This document shows, in pieces, positions 30,973 through 40,428 of a DNA stretch of 64,000 nucleotides. A program made the position numbers and the translations under genes. Below the pieces are notes generated by a model that saw only the letters and a list, made by a program, of their open reading frames with translations, searched no databases and had not been told where the DNA came from. The stretch lies in contig NZ_JAPHPW010000005.1 in assembly GCF_026241515.1 (NCBI RefSeq), positions 1-64,000 of the forward strand, read 5' to 3'. The stretch comes from Vibrio sp. 14G-20. Lineage in GTDB: Bacteria > Pseudomonadota > Gammaproteobacteria > Enterobacterales > Vibrionaceae. Position 1 is the first letter of the stretch; every line of letters starts with the position of its first letter.

Positions 30973-31392
30973 ATGAAAAAAAGTACTCTAATTAATTCTG
31001 AACTCTCTTACTTAGTGGCGACTCTTGGCCACACAGATGAAATCACGATTTGTGACGCGGGCTTGCCGATTCCAGATCACGTAACTCGCATTGATCTTGC
31101 CTTAACTCATGGTGTTCCGAGCTTTCAGCAAACGGTAAAAACCATGCTGGATGAATCTCAAATTGAAGGCGTTGTGATTGCAGAAGAGTTTGCGAAAGTA
31201 AGCCCAGAACACCACGCTGCGCTGATTGATTTAATAAAAACTGAAGAAGCGCGTTGCGGCAAACCGCTTACGATTACTTACATCACTCATGAAGAATTCA
31301 AAGAGCGCACGCATGAAAGCCGCGCGGTTATCCGCACTGGTGAATGCACACCTTACGCGAATGTTATTTTCCAAGCTGGCGTAACGTTTTAG
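30973..31392 (+). CDS. rbsD: D-ribose pyranase
   Basis: A 139-residue enzyme that interconverts pyranose and furanose forms of ribose. Start ATG 30973 (MKKSTLINSELSYL) is chosen because it matches the family N-terminus. The upstream in-frame ATG at 30925 would add 16 residues of unrelated sequence next to operator 2. Family landmarks are TLGHTDEITICDAGLPIP with the active His, and the C-terminal GECTPYANVIFQAGV. First gene of rbsDACB. Confidence 0.93.
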   Translation: MKKSTLINSELSYLVATLGHTDEITICDAGLPIPDHVTRIDLALTHGVPSFQQTVKTMLDESQIEGVVIAEEFAKVSPEHHAALIDLIKTEEARCGKPLTITYITHEEFKERTHESRAVIRTGECTPYANVIFQAGVTF

Positions 31393-31491
31393 CTCAAGCG
31401 AAACGCAACGACAGTCCAGCGTCATTGCTGAACAGACACAATACATATACAGAACAACCAAATACAACTGGCCCCGAGTAAAGGAACCGAC

Positions 31492-32997
31492 ATGACTCAA
31501 GCCATTTTAGAACTTAGCTCAATTGAGAAAGCCTTCCCTGGTGTGAAAGCACTGGATAAGGCAAGCCTCAACGTTTACCCAGGACGCGTAATGGCGTTAA
31601 TGGGTGAGAACGGTGCAGGTAAATCAACCCTCATGAAAGTGCTGACAGGTATTTATCACTTGGATGGCGGTACTATCGCCTACCAAGGTAAGCCTGCTGC
31701 ATTCAAAGGGCCGCGTGATTCACAACAAGCTGGCATTAGTATCATTCACCAAGAATTGAACCTAATTCCAGAGCTAACCATCGCCGAGAACATCTTCTTG
31801 GGTCGTGAAATCACCGGGACTATGGGTCGCATCTTGTGGAACGAAATGTACCAAGAAGCGGACAAGCTACTTAAACGTCTTAATGTAAAACACAGCTCAA
31901 AAACACTTTTAGGTCAGTTAAGCCTTGGTGAGCAACAAATGGTAGAGATCGCGAAAGCCCTATCGTTTGAATCTAAGGTCATCATCATGGATGAGCCAAC
32001 GGACGCACTAACCGATACTGAAACTGAGTCGCTATTTAAGGTGATCAACGAGCTGCGTTCTGAAGGCTGCGGCATTGTTTACATCTCTCACCGCTTGAAA
32101 GAGATCTTCGAGATTTGTGACGACATCACGGTACTTCGTGACGGTAAGTTCATCGGTCAGTGTGAAGTAAAAGACACCGACGAAGACGGCCTAATTGAGA
32201 TGATGGTTGGCCGTAAGCTAGACGAACAATATCCACGTATCGGACAAAGCCACGGTGAAACCTGCCTTGAAGTGATCGGCCTGACGGGTTCTGGCGTTCA
32301 TGACGTGAGCTTTACCCTAAAGCGCGGCGAAATCCTGGGTGTATCTGGCTTGATGGGCGCAGGTCGTACCGAACTGATGAAAGTGATTTACGGTGCCCTT
32401 CCGAGTGAACGCGGTGTCATCAACTTAGAAAACAAAACCATTAACCCTGTTAGTCCAAAAGATGGCCTTGCCAATGGCATTGCATACATCTCTGAAGACC
32501 GTAAAGGCGATGGCTTGGTTCTAGGGCTTTCAGTAAAAGAAAACATGTCTTTATGTTCACTTGACCTACTGACTAACAAAGGTCAAATCCAACATAAAGA
32601 TGAAGTGATGGCGGTTGATGACTTCATCAAACTGTTCAACATCAAAACCCCTACTCGCGAGCAAATCATTGGCAACCTTTCTGGTGGTAACCAACAGAAA
32701 GTGGCTATCGCTAAAGGCTTGATGACCAAGCCAAAAGTACTGATTCTCGATGAACCCACTCGTGGTGTCGATGTCGGTGCTAAGAAAGAGATTTACCAAC
32801 TCATTAATAAATTCAAAGCTGACGGCATGAGCATTATTTTGGTCTCATCTGAAATGCCAGAAGTGTTAGGAATGAGTGACCGCATCATGGTGATGCATGA
32901 AGGCCGTGTAAGCGGTGAATTTGATGCTAAAGAAGCAAACCAAGAATTATTACTGGCGTGTGCGGTCGGTAAAAAGATCAACGAGGACGCAGCATGA
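31492..32997 (+). CDS. rbsA: ribose ABC importer ATPase
   Basis: A 501-residue protein with two ABC domains. The first has Walker A GENGAGKS (38-45), signature [14 protein letters not shown] and Walker [10 protein letters not shown]. The second has the usual degenerate Walker A (GLMGAGRTE) with signature [14 protein letters not shown] and LILDEPTRG. This is normal for sugar ATPases of the RbsA/MglA type. It powers ribose uptake via RbsC. Its stop overlaps the rbsC start by four bases. Confidence 0.95.
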   Translation: MTQAILELSSIEKAFPGVKALDKASLNVYPGRVMALMGENGAGKSTLMKVLTGIYHLDGGTIAYQGKPAAFKGPRDSQQAGISIIHQELNLIPELTIAENIFLGREITGTMGRILWNEMYQEADKLLKRLNVKHSSKTLLGQLSLGEQQMVEIAKALSFESKVIIMDEPTDALTDTETESLFKVINELRSEGCGIVYISHRLKEIFEICDDITVLRDGKFIGQCEVKDTDEDGLIEMMVGRKLDEQYPRIGQSHGETCLEVIGLTGSGVHDVSFTLKRGEILGVSGLMGAGRTELMKVIYGALPSERGVINLENKTINPVSPKDGLANGIAYISEDRKGDGLVLGLSVKENMSLCSLDLLTNKGQIQHKDEVMAVDDFIKLFNIKTPTREQIIGNLSGGNQQKVAIAKGLMTKPKVLILDEPTRGVDVGAKKEIYQLINKFKADGMSIILVSSEMPEVLGMSDRIMVMHEGRVSGEFDAKEANQELLLACAVGKKINEDAA

Positions 32998-33986
32998 GTA
33001 CTAAAACCATGAGCAAAACAACTGAAACTGAAGCGCCAAAGAAGAAACCGTTAATCAGCAAAGAGTGGCTGATTGATCAAAAGTCATTGATTGCTTTGAT
33101 CTTCCTGATTGTTGTCGTTTCTTTCTTAAACCCAAACTTCTTTACGGTCGACAACATCCTGAACATTCTGCGCCAAACTTCGGTTAACGCAATTATCGCT
33201 GTGGGTATGACGCTGGTTATCTTAACCGCGGGTATCGACTTGAGTGTCGGTTCTGTACTTGCACTTTGTGGCGCGTTCGCTGCCAGCATGATTGGTCTAG
33301 AGATCCCTGTGATGATCGCAGTGCCAACCGCTCTTGTAGCAGGTGCAGCATTAGGTGCTATCAGTGGTGTGATTATCGCCAAAGGTAAGGTTCAAGCCTT
33401 CATCGCAACGCTTGTAACCATGACTCTATTGCGCGGCGTAACCATGGTTTACACAGATGGTCGTCCTATCTCAACTGGCTTCACAGACACAGCAGACGCA
33501 TTCGCTTGGTTCGGTACAGGCTACGCAATGGGTATCCCAGTTCCAGTATGGATCATGGTCGTGGTATTCGCAGCGGTATGGTACCTACTTAACCACACAC
33601 GCTTTGGTCGCTATGTTTACGCACTGGGTGGCAACGAATCAGCAACTCGCCTATCAGGCATCGACGTAGACAAAGTGAAAATCGGCGTTTACGCAATCTG
33701 TGGTCTGCTAGCAGCAGTGGCAGGCATCATCGTGGCATCTCGCTTGTCATCAGCTCAACCTACCGCAGGTATGGGTTATGAATTAGACGCCATCGCAGCC
33801 GTAGTTCTTGGCGGCACAAGCTTAGCCGGCGGTCGTGGTCGCATCATGGGCACATTGATTGGTGCTCTGATTATCGGCTTCCTAAACAACGCCCTAAACC
33901 TATTAGACGTATCTTCTTACTACCAGATGATTGCAAAAGCAGTGGTTATTCTTCTGGCGGTATTGGTCGACAACAAAAACAAATAA
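32994..33986 (+). CDS. rbsC: ribose ABC importer permease
   Basis: A 330-residue inner-membrane protein with about 8-10 hydrophobic segments. Typical RbsC stretches are [31 protein letters not shown] and [13 protein letters not shown]. It forms the ribose channel. Translational coupling to rbsA is shown by the ATGA overlap. A 127-base gap with a hairpin separates it from rbsB. Confidence 0.95.
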   Translation: MSTKTMSKTTETEAPKKKPLISKEWLIDQKSLIALIFLIVVVSFLNPNFFTVDNILNILRQTSVNAIIAVGMTLVILTAGIDLSVGSVLALCGAFAASMIGLEIPVMIAVPTALVAGAALGAISGVIIAKGKVQAFIATLVTMTLLRGVTMVYTDGRPISTGFTDTADAFAWFGTGYAMGIPVPVWIMVVVFAAVWYLLNHTRFGRYVYALGGNESATRLSGIDVDKVKIGVYAICGLLAAVAGIIVASRLSSAQPTAGMGYELDAIAAVVLGGTSLAGGRGRIMGTLIGALIIGFLNNALNLLDVSSYYQMIAKAVVILLAVLVDNKNK

Positions 33987-34066
33987 AACCTATTCACACA
34001 CTAGGTTAATACAAGTAACACCCTGTTTTACCTTTAAATATTAGAATCTATAAATAATGTAACTAC

Positions 34067-34090
34067 GAGCTAGGACTCACCTCCTAGCTC
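34067..34090 (+). promoter_or_regulatory. intercistronic hairpin before rbsB
   Basis: A 9-bp stem (GAGCTAGGA / TCCTAGCTC) with a 6-base loop sits just upstream of the rbsB ribosome site. It has no T run, so it probably stabilises the rbsB end of the mRNA, in line with the need for more binding protein than membrane components. Confidence 0.6.
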
Positions 34091-34113
34091 ACCCTACACA
34101 AAGGACTTACACC

Positions 34114-34992
34114 ATGAAAAAATTAGCGACTCTTATTTCTGCTGCTCTTCTTTCTACAACGGTATCTGTGTCTGCACAGGCGCAAGATACAATGGCAATC
34201 GTTCTGTCTACATTGAACAACCCATTCTTCGTAACCATGAAAGATGGCGCAGAAGCGAAAGCTGAAGAGCTAGGCTACAAGCTTATCGTTCTTGATTCTC
34301 AAAACGACCCAAGCAAAGAGCTTTCGAACATTGAAGATCTAACCATTCGTGGTGTTAAAGCAATCCTGATTAACCCAACGGATTCAGACGCTGTGTCTAA
34401 CGCTATTCGTATTGCTAACCGCTCAGACATCCCAGTATTAACACTAGACCGTGGTGCAAGCCGTGGTGACGTAGTGAGCCACATTGCTTCTGATAACGTA
34501 ATCGGCGGTGAAATGGCGGGTCACTACATCATGGAAAAAGTGGGCGAAAAAGCGAAAGTAATCCAACTGGAAGGTATCGCAGGTACTTCAGCAGCTCGTG
34601 AACGTGGTGAAGGCTTCATGAACGCAGTAAACGGCAGCGACCTTGAACTTCTTGCAAGCCAACCAGCTGATTTCGACCGTACTAAAGGTCTGAACGTAAT
34701 GGAAAACTTGCTTGCAGCTAACCCAGACGTACAAGCAGTATTCGCTCAGAACGATGAAATGGCACTGGGTGCACTTCGCGCAGTTCAAGCTTCAGGTAAA
34801 GACGTAATGATCGTTGGCTTTGATGGCACTGATGATGGTATTGCTGCTGTTAATCGTGGCCTACTAGGCGCAACGGTTGCACAACAGCCAGACCTAATCG
34901 GTTCTCTAGGTATCGAAATGGCAGACAAAGTACTGAAAGGCGAAACAGTAGACGAGTACGTACCAGTACCTCTAAAAATTGTTGCTAAGTAA
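34114..34992 (+). CDS. rbsB: periplasmic ribose-binding protein
   Basis: A 292-residue sugar-binding protein. The signal peptide [20 protein letters not shown] is cut near AQAQ-DTMAI. The mature part starts with [19 protein letters not shown], with the binding-site Asn and Phe residues of Rbs[19 protein letters not shown] and [14 protein letters not shown] complete the pocket. It delivers ribose to RbsAC and may also serve ribose chemotaxis. Confidence 0.95.
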   Translation: MKKLATLISAALLSTTVSVSAQAQDTMAIVLSTLNNPFFVTMKDGAEAKAEELGYKLIVLDSQNDPSKELSNIEDLTIRGVKAILINPTDSDAVSNAIRIANRSDIPVLTLDRGASRGDVVSHIASDNVIGGEMAGHYIMEKVGEKAKVIQLEGIAGTSAARERGEGFMNAVNGSDLELLASQPADFDRTKGLNVMENLLAANPDVQAVFAQNDEMALGALRAVQASGKDVMIVGFDGTDDGIAAVNRGLLGATVAQQPDLIGSLGIEMADKVLKGETVDEYVPVPLKIVAK

Positions 34993-35015
34993 TCGTTACT
35001 AGGTAACACGATATA

Positions 35016-35041
35016 AAGCAGGGGTCCCCTATCCCCTGCTT
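35016..35041 (+). terminator. attenuating terminator after rbsB
   Basis: The 9-bp stem AAGCAGGGG / CCCCTGCTT (35016-35024 and 35033-35041) is followed by TGCTTAACTC, a weak T run. It probably reduces read-through into rbsK, which lies 174 bases on. Confidence 0.6.
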
Positions 35042-35214
35042 TGCTTAACTCACTAGCTCATTAGCTCACTGACTCAAGAAAAAAACAAAAAACCGACAGT
35101 GCATCGCTGTTTCTCATAAGCCGTCTAACAAGGCGAGCGATTTACGTAATGTGAATTAACGTAATGTGAAAGACCCATGCATTTTCAAATACGATATATC
35201 ATAAGGCTCGTATC

Positions 35215-36141
35215 ATGACTCAACTGATTGTTTTAGGTAGCGTTAACGCTGATCACGTACTGCAAGTTCCTTCGTTCCCTCGTCCGGGTGAAACCTTGAT
35301 TGGCGGTAACTATCAGGTCATCCCTGGCGGCAAAGGCGCAAACCAAGCGGTGGCTGCTGCGCGACTAAACGCAGATATCGGCTTTATCGCCTGTGTCGGT
35401 GACGACCCATTTGGCATCAACATTCGTCAAGACTTCGCCAAAGACGGCATCAACATCGACGGTGTTATCGTTGCAGACAACACGCCGACAGGCATTGCGA
35501 TGATCCAAGTATCCGCAACAGGTGAAAACAGTATTTGCCTTTCTGCTGAAGCCAACAACAAGCTGACTTGCGACCAAATCGAACCGCACCTCGATAAGAT
35601 TCGCGGTGCTAAATACCTGCTGACTCAGCTTGAAACTCCGATTGAAGGCATTGAGTACGCTGCAAAAGTGGCCAAAGAGAGTGGCACGCAAGTGATTCTT
35701 AACCCGGCTCCTGCTCGCCCATTATCGGATTCACTGCTTGCTTGTGTTGATGTGATTACACCAAACGAAACCGAAGCAGAAGTGCTGACGGGCATTACCG
35801 TGACGGACAACGAATCCGCTCATCAGGCAGCTTTGGCTCTGCATGCGAAAGGCATCGAGACTGTGATGATCACACTTGGCGCTAAAGGTGTTTGGGTGAG
35901 TAAAAATGGGGAGGGAGAGTTAATCGCTGGCTTCCAAGTTAAAGCGACAGACACAACCGCTGCGGGTGATACCTTCAACGGCGCATTAGTGACAGGCCTG
36001 CTTGAAGACATGCCATTAGAGCGCGCAATTAAGTTTGCTCACGCTGCGGCTGCAATTTCAGTGACTCGCTTTGGCGCACAAACCTCTATTCCAAGTCGTT
36101 CTGAAACCGATGCGTTTTTGGCAGAGCAACTGCCTGTTTAG
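35215..36141 (+). CDS. rbsK: ribokinase
   Basis: A 308-residue PfkB-family kinase that makes ribose 5-phosphate. Visible are the N-terminal GSVNADHV and GGKGANQAVAAARL sugar-binding motifs, NPAPARPL, TPNETEAEVLTG, and the C-terminal TTAAGDTFNGAL with catalytic Asp252. Full length. It is downstream of the transporter genes and followed by rbsR, completing the regulon. Confidence 0.94.
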   Translation: MTQLIVLGSVNADHVLQVPSFPRPGETLIGGNYQVIPGGKGANQAVAAARLNADIGFIACVGDDPFGINIRQDFAKDGINIDGVIVADNTPTGIAMIQVSATGENSICLSAEANNKLTCDQIEPHLDKIRGAKYLLTQLETPIEGIEYAAKVAKESGTQVILNPAPARPLSDSLLACVDVITPNETEAEVLTGITVTDNESAHQAALALHAKGIETVMITLGAKGVWVSKNGEGELIAGFQVKATDTTAAGDTFNGALVTGLLEDMPLERAIKFAHAAAAISVTRFGAQTSIPSRSETDAFLAEQLPV

Positions 36142-36293
36142 CTTGATACCTATTTGAAGGCTTAACTCCTGAGCTAAACCGTGGTTAACGGATTTTGCCC
36201 TTCAAATTCGCTAACAACAAATAACAAGCATAAGCCCCTGTTTTCAGGCAGAATATCGCGCAACGTGGCAAGTTACTCCCACAAGGATTTTTT

Positions 36294-37295
36294 ATGGCAA
36301 CAATGAAAGACGTCGCACGGCTCGCAAAGGTTTCAACTTCAACCGTTAGCCATGTGATCAACAAGTCACGTTTTGTCAGTGAAGAGATAGCTGAGCGTGT
36401 TAACAGTGCGGCTAAAGAACTCAACTACGCGCCTTCTGCACTGGCTCGTAGCTTGAAAATGAAACAAACCAAAACCTTGGGAATGCTAGTGACCACATCC
36501 ACCAACCCATTCTTTGGTGAAGTCGTAAAAGGTGTGGAACGTCGTTGCTATGAGAAAGGCTATAACCTTATCTTATGTAACACCGAAGGTGATAGCGAAC
36601 GCATGAAGTCCTCTATCGATACTTTGCTACAAAAGCGTGTCGATGGCTTAATGCTGATGTGCTCTACCCTTGAAGGCGAACATATCGATGTATTCGAGCG
36701 CTACCCAGAACTGCCTGTTGTGGCAATGGATTGGGGCCCTATGTTGTTTGCGAGTGATAAGATCCAAGACAACTCGCATCAAGGTGGCTACATGGCGACC
36801 AAGCATTTGATAGACAACGGTCACTCTCAGATTGGTTGTATCACCGGCCCTCTGCATCGCAATCAAGCTTCGTCTCGTTATCAAGGCTTCAAGCAAGCAA
36901 TGGAAGAAGCGAATTTAGAGATCAACCCTAAGTGGATTGTTGAATCCAACTTTGAATGTGACGGTGGATTTGACTCTTATCAGGCTCTGAAAACTCGAGG
37001 CGAAATGCCGTCTGCCTTATTCGTCAGTAACGATATGATGGCAATGGGCGTGATTCACGCAGCTGCGCAAGATGGCACCTCGATTCCGAATGACCTATCT
37101 ATCATTGGCTACGATGACATCCATCTGTCGAAGTACATGACACCCGCATTAAGCACTGTCCACCAGCCAAAACACCGCTTAGGTAAAGCAGCAGTGGATA
37201 CGCTTTTGAGCAGATTACAAACTCCAGATGCTTATCCGCAAGTCGTTGAACTTGAACCTACTCTTGTCGAACGAAGCAGCGTGAAAGCGATTTAG
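36294..37295 (+). CDS. rbsR: ribose operon repressor (LacI family)
   Basis: A 333-residue LacI-family repressor. The HTH and hinge are at residues 1-60 (MATMKDVARLAKVSTSTVSH, NYAPSALARSLK). The effector domain shows TSTNPFFGEVVKGVERRCYE and SVLFVSNDMM-like ALFVSNDMMAMG. The position after rbsK and the two GAAACGTTTC operators upstream of rbsD identify it as RbsR; ribose would relieve repression. A terminator follows at 37319. Confidence 0.93.
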   Translation: MATMKDVARLAKVSTSTVSHVINKSRFVSEEIAERVNSAAKELNYAPSALARSLKMKQTKTLGMLVTTSTNPFFGEVVKGVERRCYEKGYNLILCNTEGDSERMKSSIDTLLQKRVDGLMLMCSTLEGEHIDVFERYPELPVVAMDWGPMLFASDKIQDNSHQGGYMATKHLIDNGHSQIGCITGPLHRNQASSRYQGFKQAMEEANLEINPKWIVESNFECDGGFDSYQALKTRGEMPSALFVSNDMMAMGVIHAAAQDGTSIPNDLSIIGYDDIHLSKYMTPALSTVHQPKHRLGKAAVDTLLSRLQTPDAYPQVVELEPTLVERSSVKAI

Positions 37296-37318
37296 CGGCA
37301 ATAAACATTTCCACACAG

Positions 37319-37348
37319 AAGCTAGCTGAACCAGTTAGCTTTTTTGTT
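37319..37348 (+). terminator. rho-independent terminator of rbsR
   Basis: AAGCTAGCTG and CAGTTAGCTT pair around AAC, allowing one G-U, and are followed by TTTTTTG. It closes the ribose regulon. Confidence 0.85.
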
Positions 37349-37540
37349 CTCAAGATATCAGCCCTTTACACTTATGCTTTCAGAACAAAAATTTCGCATT
37401 TAAGAACATTGAACGCCTCTTTTTAACTGCACTCACTCGCAAAAATACGCATTCACGCGCTTAGCAACTACTTACACACGTAATGACTAATTATCATCTA
37501 CACTAATAATAAACAGCATAGGCATGGAGAGCGTAGTTGT

Positions 37541-40000
37541 ATGATCGTGGGTTGGTTTGACAATATATCCCTACAAAAAAAGCTATTGGTGAGTTTTTTA
37601 ATTCCCATAACTTTGATGGTCATCGTCTCTTTCTCTGTGTATGAAAACACTCAATCTATTGTGAAAGATAACCATTGGGTTGTTCACACTCACAAAGCCA
37701 TAGCCCGAGCTCAGGAACTACTCAACCTAGTTGTGGATATGGAAACCGGACAACGTGGCTACCTAATCACTGGCGATTCCGTATTTTTAGAGCCCTATCA
37801 TCTAGCACTGGATGTTTGGCGTCAAAAAATGCAAAGCCTATTAACTCAAGTAAGTGACAACCCTCCTCAAGTAGAACGCCTCAAAAGAATCGATGATATT
37901 CATAAGACATGGCTAAAGGAGTCGGGTGAAAAAGAGAGCATGCAACGCAACCTCGTCAATAAAGGCGAAGCGGACATGCAAAGTGTCGTCAACCTCACTC
38001 AACAACAGACCGGAAAACAACTGATCGATAAAATCCGTAAAGAGATCGCTCAATTTATCGATATTGAACAACAACTGATCAGAGTCAGAGTCGATAAATC
38101 CGTTAACTCCGCCAACCAAACCACTTACGTACTGGTTGTCGGTACCCTGTTTTCAGCATTTATCTCATTGCTTGTGGCGGCGTGGTCATCAAACCGCATT
38201 AAACGAAGAATAGACATATTACTCGCAGCCGCAAACAAAGTTGCTGCCGGCCATTTAAAAGAAGGGGCATCGACCCTCAAACTTAGCTCAAACATTAACG
38301 CTCAAGACGAAGTTGCTCACCTTAGTCATAGCTTTCAAACAATGGCAACAAACCTGGTAAAAAACGACAATGAAATGCGAGCGAAAAACCAGGAGCTAAT
38401 CGCTGAACGAACCAAAGCAGAAGCCGCAGTAAAAGCTAAGGGCGATTTTCTGTCTACCATGAGCCACGAGATCAGAACACCAATGAACGGCGTTCTTGGT
38501 ATATCTCAGATCATTGCAAGCCAGACCCAAGAACCAGAGACAAAAGAGAACATCAACATCATTCTCGATTCTGGTCACCACTTAATGACGATACTCAACG
38601 ACATTCTGGACTTCTCAAAAGTCGAAGAAAACAAGCTTGAACTTGACGTGGCACCTTTTAATTTTGTTCAAGTCATGCAACCTGTATGCAGCGCACTAAA
38701 ACCCTTAGCCGATGAAAAAGGCATTCGCTTGTTGATCGAAAATAACATACCAAAAAACATCCAACTCGTCGGTGACTGTGCAAGGCTACGCCAAATCATG
38801 TTCAACTTAGGCGGCAATGCGACCAAGTTCACCAAAGAAGGTCATGTCTCCATACAAGCTGACCTCAACCGCCCCAACAACCAGCTGATTCTCACCGTAA
38901 CAGACACCGGAGTTGGCATTCCTAAAGATAAGCACGAGCAAGTATTCAATTCGTTCGAACAAGCAGACACTTCGACAACAAGAAAGTTTGGCGGAACAGG
39001 GCTTGGCCTCGCAATCGTCAAGAACTTAGTCAAACTCATGAATGGGGATATCACATTAACCAGTGCTGTCGGGCTTGGCACAAAATTCCAAGTATCTCTA
39101 CCTATGACATGGCAAGAAAGCAAAGCTAAGGACATCGCTATCCATGTAGTTGATGTAGAAACTCTCAGTTGTGACTCTTTAAACATCCTTTTGGTGGAAG
39201 ATAACCGTATTAATGCAATTGTTGCACAAGGCTTCTGTGAAAAACTTGGCCATAGAGTCGATCATGCGGAGAACGGAAAATTGGCGATTGAACGTCTCAA
39301 AACCACTCAATATGACCTTATCTTGATGGACAATCATATGCCTGAAATGAACGGGGTCGAGACAACTAAGTACATCCGCGAAAAACTGAAACTCGATACC
39401 TTGATCTTCGCTTACACGGCCGATGTATTCCGCGAGGCTCATGACAACTTTATTCAGGCAGGTGTCGACCATATTCTGACTAAACCTCTACAGCAAGAGA
39501 GTTTTTTCGACGCCCTACAACAGTTCTCAAGTCGATTACCAAAACAAACAGCAACCAAAGGTTCGGGTGAGAATGAAAATATTGTCGAGCTTCATCGTAA
39601 GCCTATTGAAACATTAAGGTTAACGGAAGAAGAGATCAGCCATTCAGAAGTGATACAAATACTGAAAGACGATACGGAAGGGTTCAGCTTACTCATTGAC
39701 TCAACCATTATTGAGTTCGAACAGTCGGTTGACCGCGTCATCGAATACTATTTAGCGAAGGAGTTAGAGCCACTTTGCCGCACCCTGCACTCCATTAAAG
39801 GCATGTCGCTAAACTTAGGCCTTAACATGCTATCTAAACAGGCATTGGAGCTAGAGGTACAGGCAAAAAATCAACAACTGCCTGATATTGAGTTACTCCA
39901 AAAACTGCTCAATCGCCTTATGGTCAATATCCATCAAGCTCAACGTATGAAAAACGCCCATTCAGTCGAGCATCATAATCCAATGAACGATCAAGCTTAA
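37541..40000 (+). CDS. hybrid sensor histidine kinase (CHASE3-HAMP-HisKA-REC-Hpt)
   Basis: An 819-residue inner-membrane kinase. The first membrane segment is at about 12-32, a CHASE3-type periplasmic domain at 33-192 (ETGQRGYLITGDSVFLEPYH) and the second segment at 195-216. HAMP follows at about 217-275, then HisKA with phospho-His309 (STMSHEIRTPMNG) and HATPase with N, G1 and G2 boxes (GGNATKFT, DTGVGIP, GGTGLGLAI). A receiver has Asp597 (LILMDNHMPEMNG), and a C-terminal Hpt has His750 (LHSIKGM). It runs a full internal phosphorelay, but no partner response regulator is nearby. Signal unknown. Confidence 0.92.
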   Translation: MIVGWFDNISLQKKLLVSFLIPITLMVIVSFSVYENTQSIVKDNHWVVHTHKAIARAQELLNLVVDMETGQRGYLITGDSVFLEPYHLALDVWRQKMQSLLTQVSDNPPQVERLKRIDDIHKTWLKESGEKESMQRNLVNKGEADMQSVVNLTQQQTGKQLIDKIRKEIAQFIDIEQQLIRVRVDKSVNSANQTTYVLVVGTLFSAFISLLVAAWSSNRIKRRIDILLAAANKVAAGHLKEGASTLKLSSNINAQDEVAHLSHSFQTMATNLVKNDNEMRAKNQELIAERTKAEAAVKAKGDFLSTMSHEIRTPMNGVLGISQIIASQTQEPETKENINIILDSGHHLMTILNDILDFSKVEENKLELDVAPFNFVQVMQPVCSALKPLADEKGIRLLIENNIPKNIQLVGDCARLRQIMFNLGGNATKFTKEGHVSIQADLNRPNNQLILTVTDTGVGIPKDKHEQVFNSFEQADTSTTRKFGGTGLGLAIVKNLVKLMNGDITLTSAVGLGTKFQVSLPMTWQESKAKDIAIHVVDVETLSCDSLNILLVEDNRINAIVAQGFCEKLGHRVDHAENGKLAIERLKTTQYDLILMDNHMPEMNGVETTKYIREKLKLDTLIFAYTADVFREAHDNFIQAGVDHILTKPLQQESFFDALQQFSSRLPKQTATKGSGENENIVELHRKPIETLRLTEEEISHSEVIQILKDDTEGFSLLIDSTIIEFEQSVDRVIEYYLAKELEPLCRTLHSIKGMSLNLGLNMLSKQALELEVQAKNQQLPDIELLQKLLNRLMVNIHQAQRMKNAHSVEHHNPMNDQA

Positions 40001-40020
40001 GCACGCTTCTTTCCCAAACT

Positions 40021-40050
40021 AAAACGCAAGGCGTAATAACCTTGCGTTTT
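40021..40050. terminator. bidirectional rho-independent terminator
   Basis: AAAACGCAAGG / CCTTGCGTTTT around an 8-base loop is followed by TTCG. It ends the hybrid kinase transcript and could serve a minus-strand transcript as well. Confidence 0.85.
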
Positions 40051-40078
40051 TCGATCTTATACCGCGCTAGCCTTCATT

Positions 40079-40183
40079 CTAACGGTTTAACAGAGCGGTG
40101 ATTTGCTGCATCTCATCTTCCATATCCATGCTTTTGTTTGTTTTTGTATTCAACTTCAAGCTGAATAAGCGTAATGCTGACAT
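40079..40183 (-). CDS. possible 34-aa small protein
   Basis: A minus-strand frame from ATG 40183 to TAG 40079 encodes 34 residues with a basic N-terminal half (SALRLFSLKLNTKTNK) and an acidic, helix-like second half (SMDMEDEMQQITALLNR). It ends just before the bidirectional terminator at 40021-40050. The nearest ribosome-like site (AAGGA) is about 14 bases from the start, which is too far to be convincing. No family is recognised. It may equally be the tail of a decayed gene. Confidence 0.25.
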   Translation of the reverse strand: MSALRLFSLKLNTKTNKSMDMEDEMQQITALLNR

Positions 40184-40428
40184 TATTCAAAATCGAATCC
40201 TTGTTAGGTATAGGTATTCATCGCATTTTCACAATCAACAACACCTTCATCGGCCAACTCAAATAAACGAGATAACACTCAGATTTTGCTGGTAAAAACA
40301 GAAAACACATTATATTTATCAATAATTCATGCGCACATTCACACTATTTATTATCTCTATTGATACGTAATCGTTAACTTTATAAATTAAATCGAATGCT
40401 CACATAAATCGGTTACGCTTCTCCAACT
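40184..40428. other. AT-rich gap before the EAL gene
   Basis: With the region from 40001 this makes a 428-base space without a confident gene. It is AT-rich near 40300-40410 and must contain the promoter of the EAL-domain gene. No operator motif stands out. Confidence 0.4.

Noticed and set aside
37541..40000. Sensor kinase as LuxQ or another quorum-sensing receptor
   Set aside because: It has a CHASE3-type periplasmic domain, a C-terminal Hpt domain and no luxP-like neighbour, so there is no support for a quorum-sensing role.
40098..40295. Plus-strand open frame of 65 codons in the gap before the EAL gene
   Set aside because: No ATG start, no ribosome site, and an unlikely residue mix; the minus-strand 34-codon frame is a better though still weak candidate.
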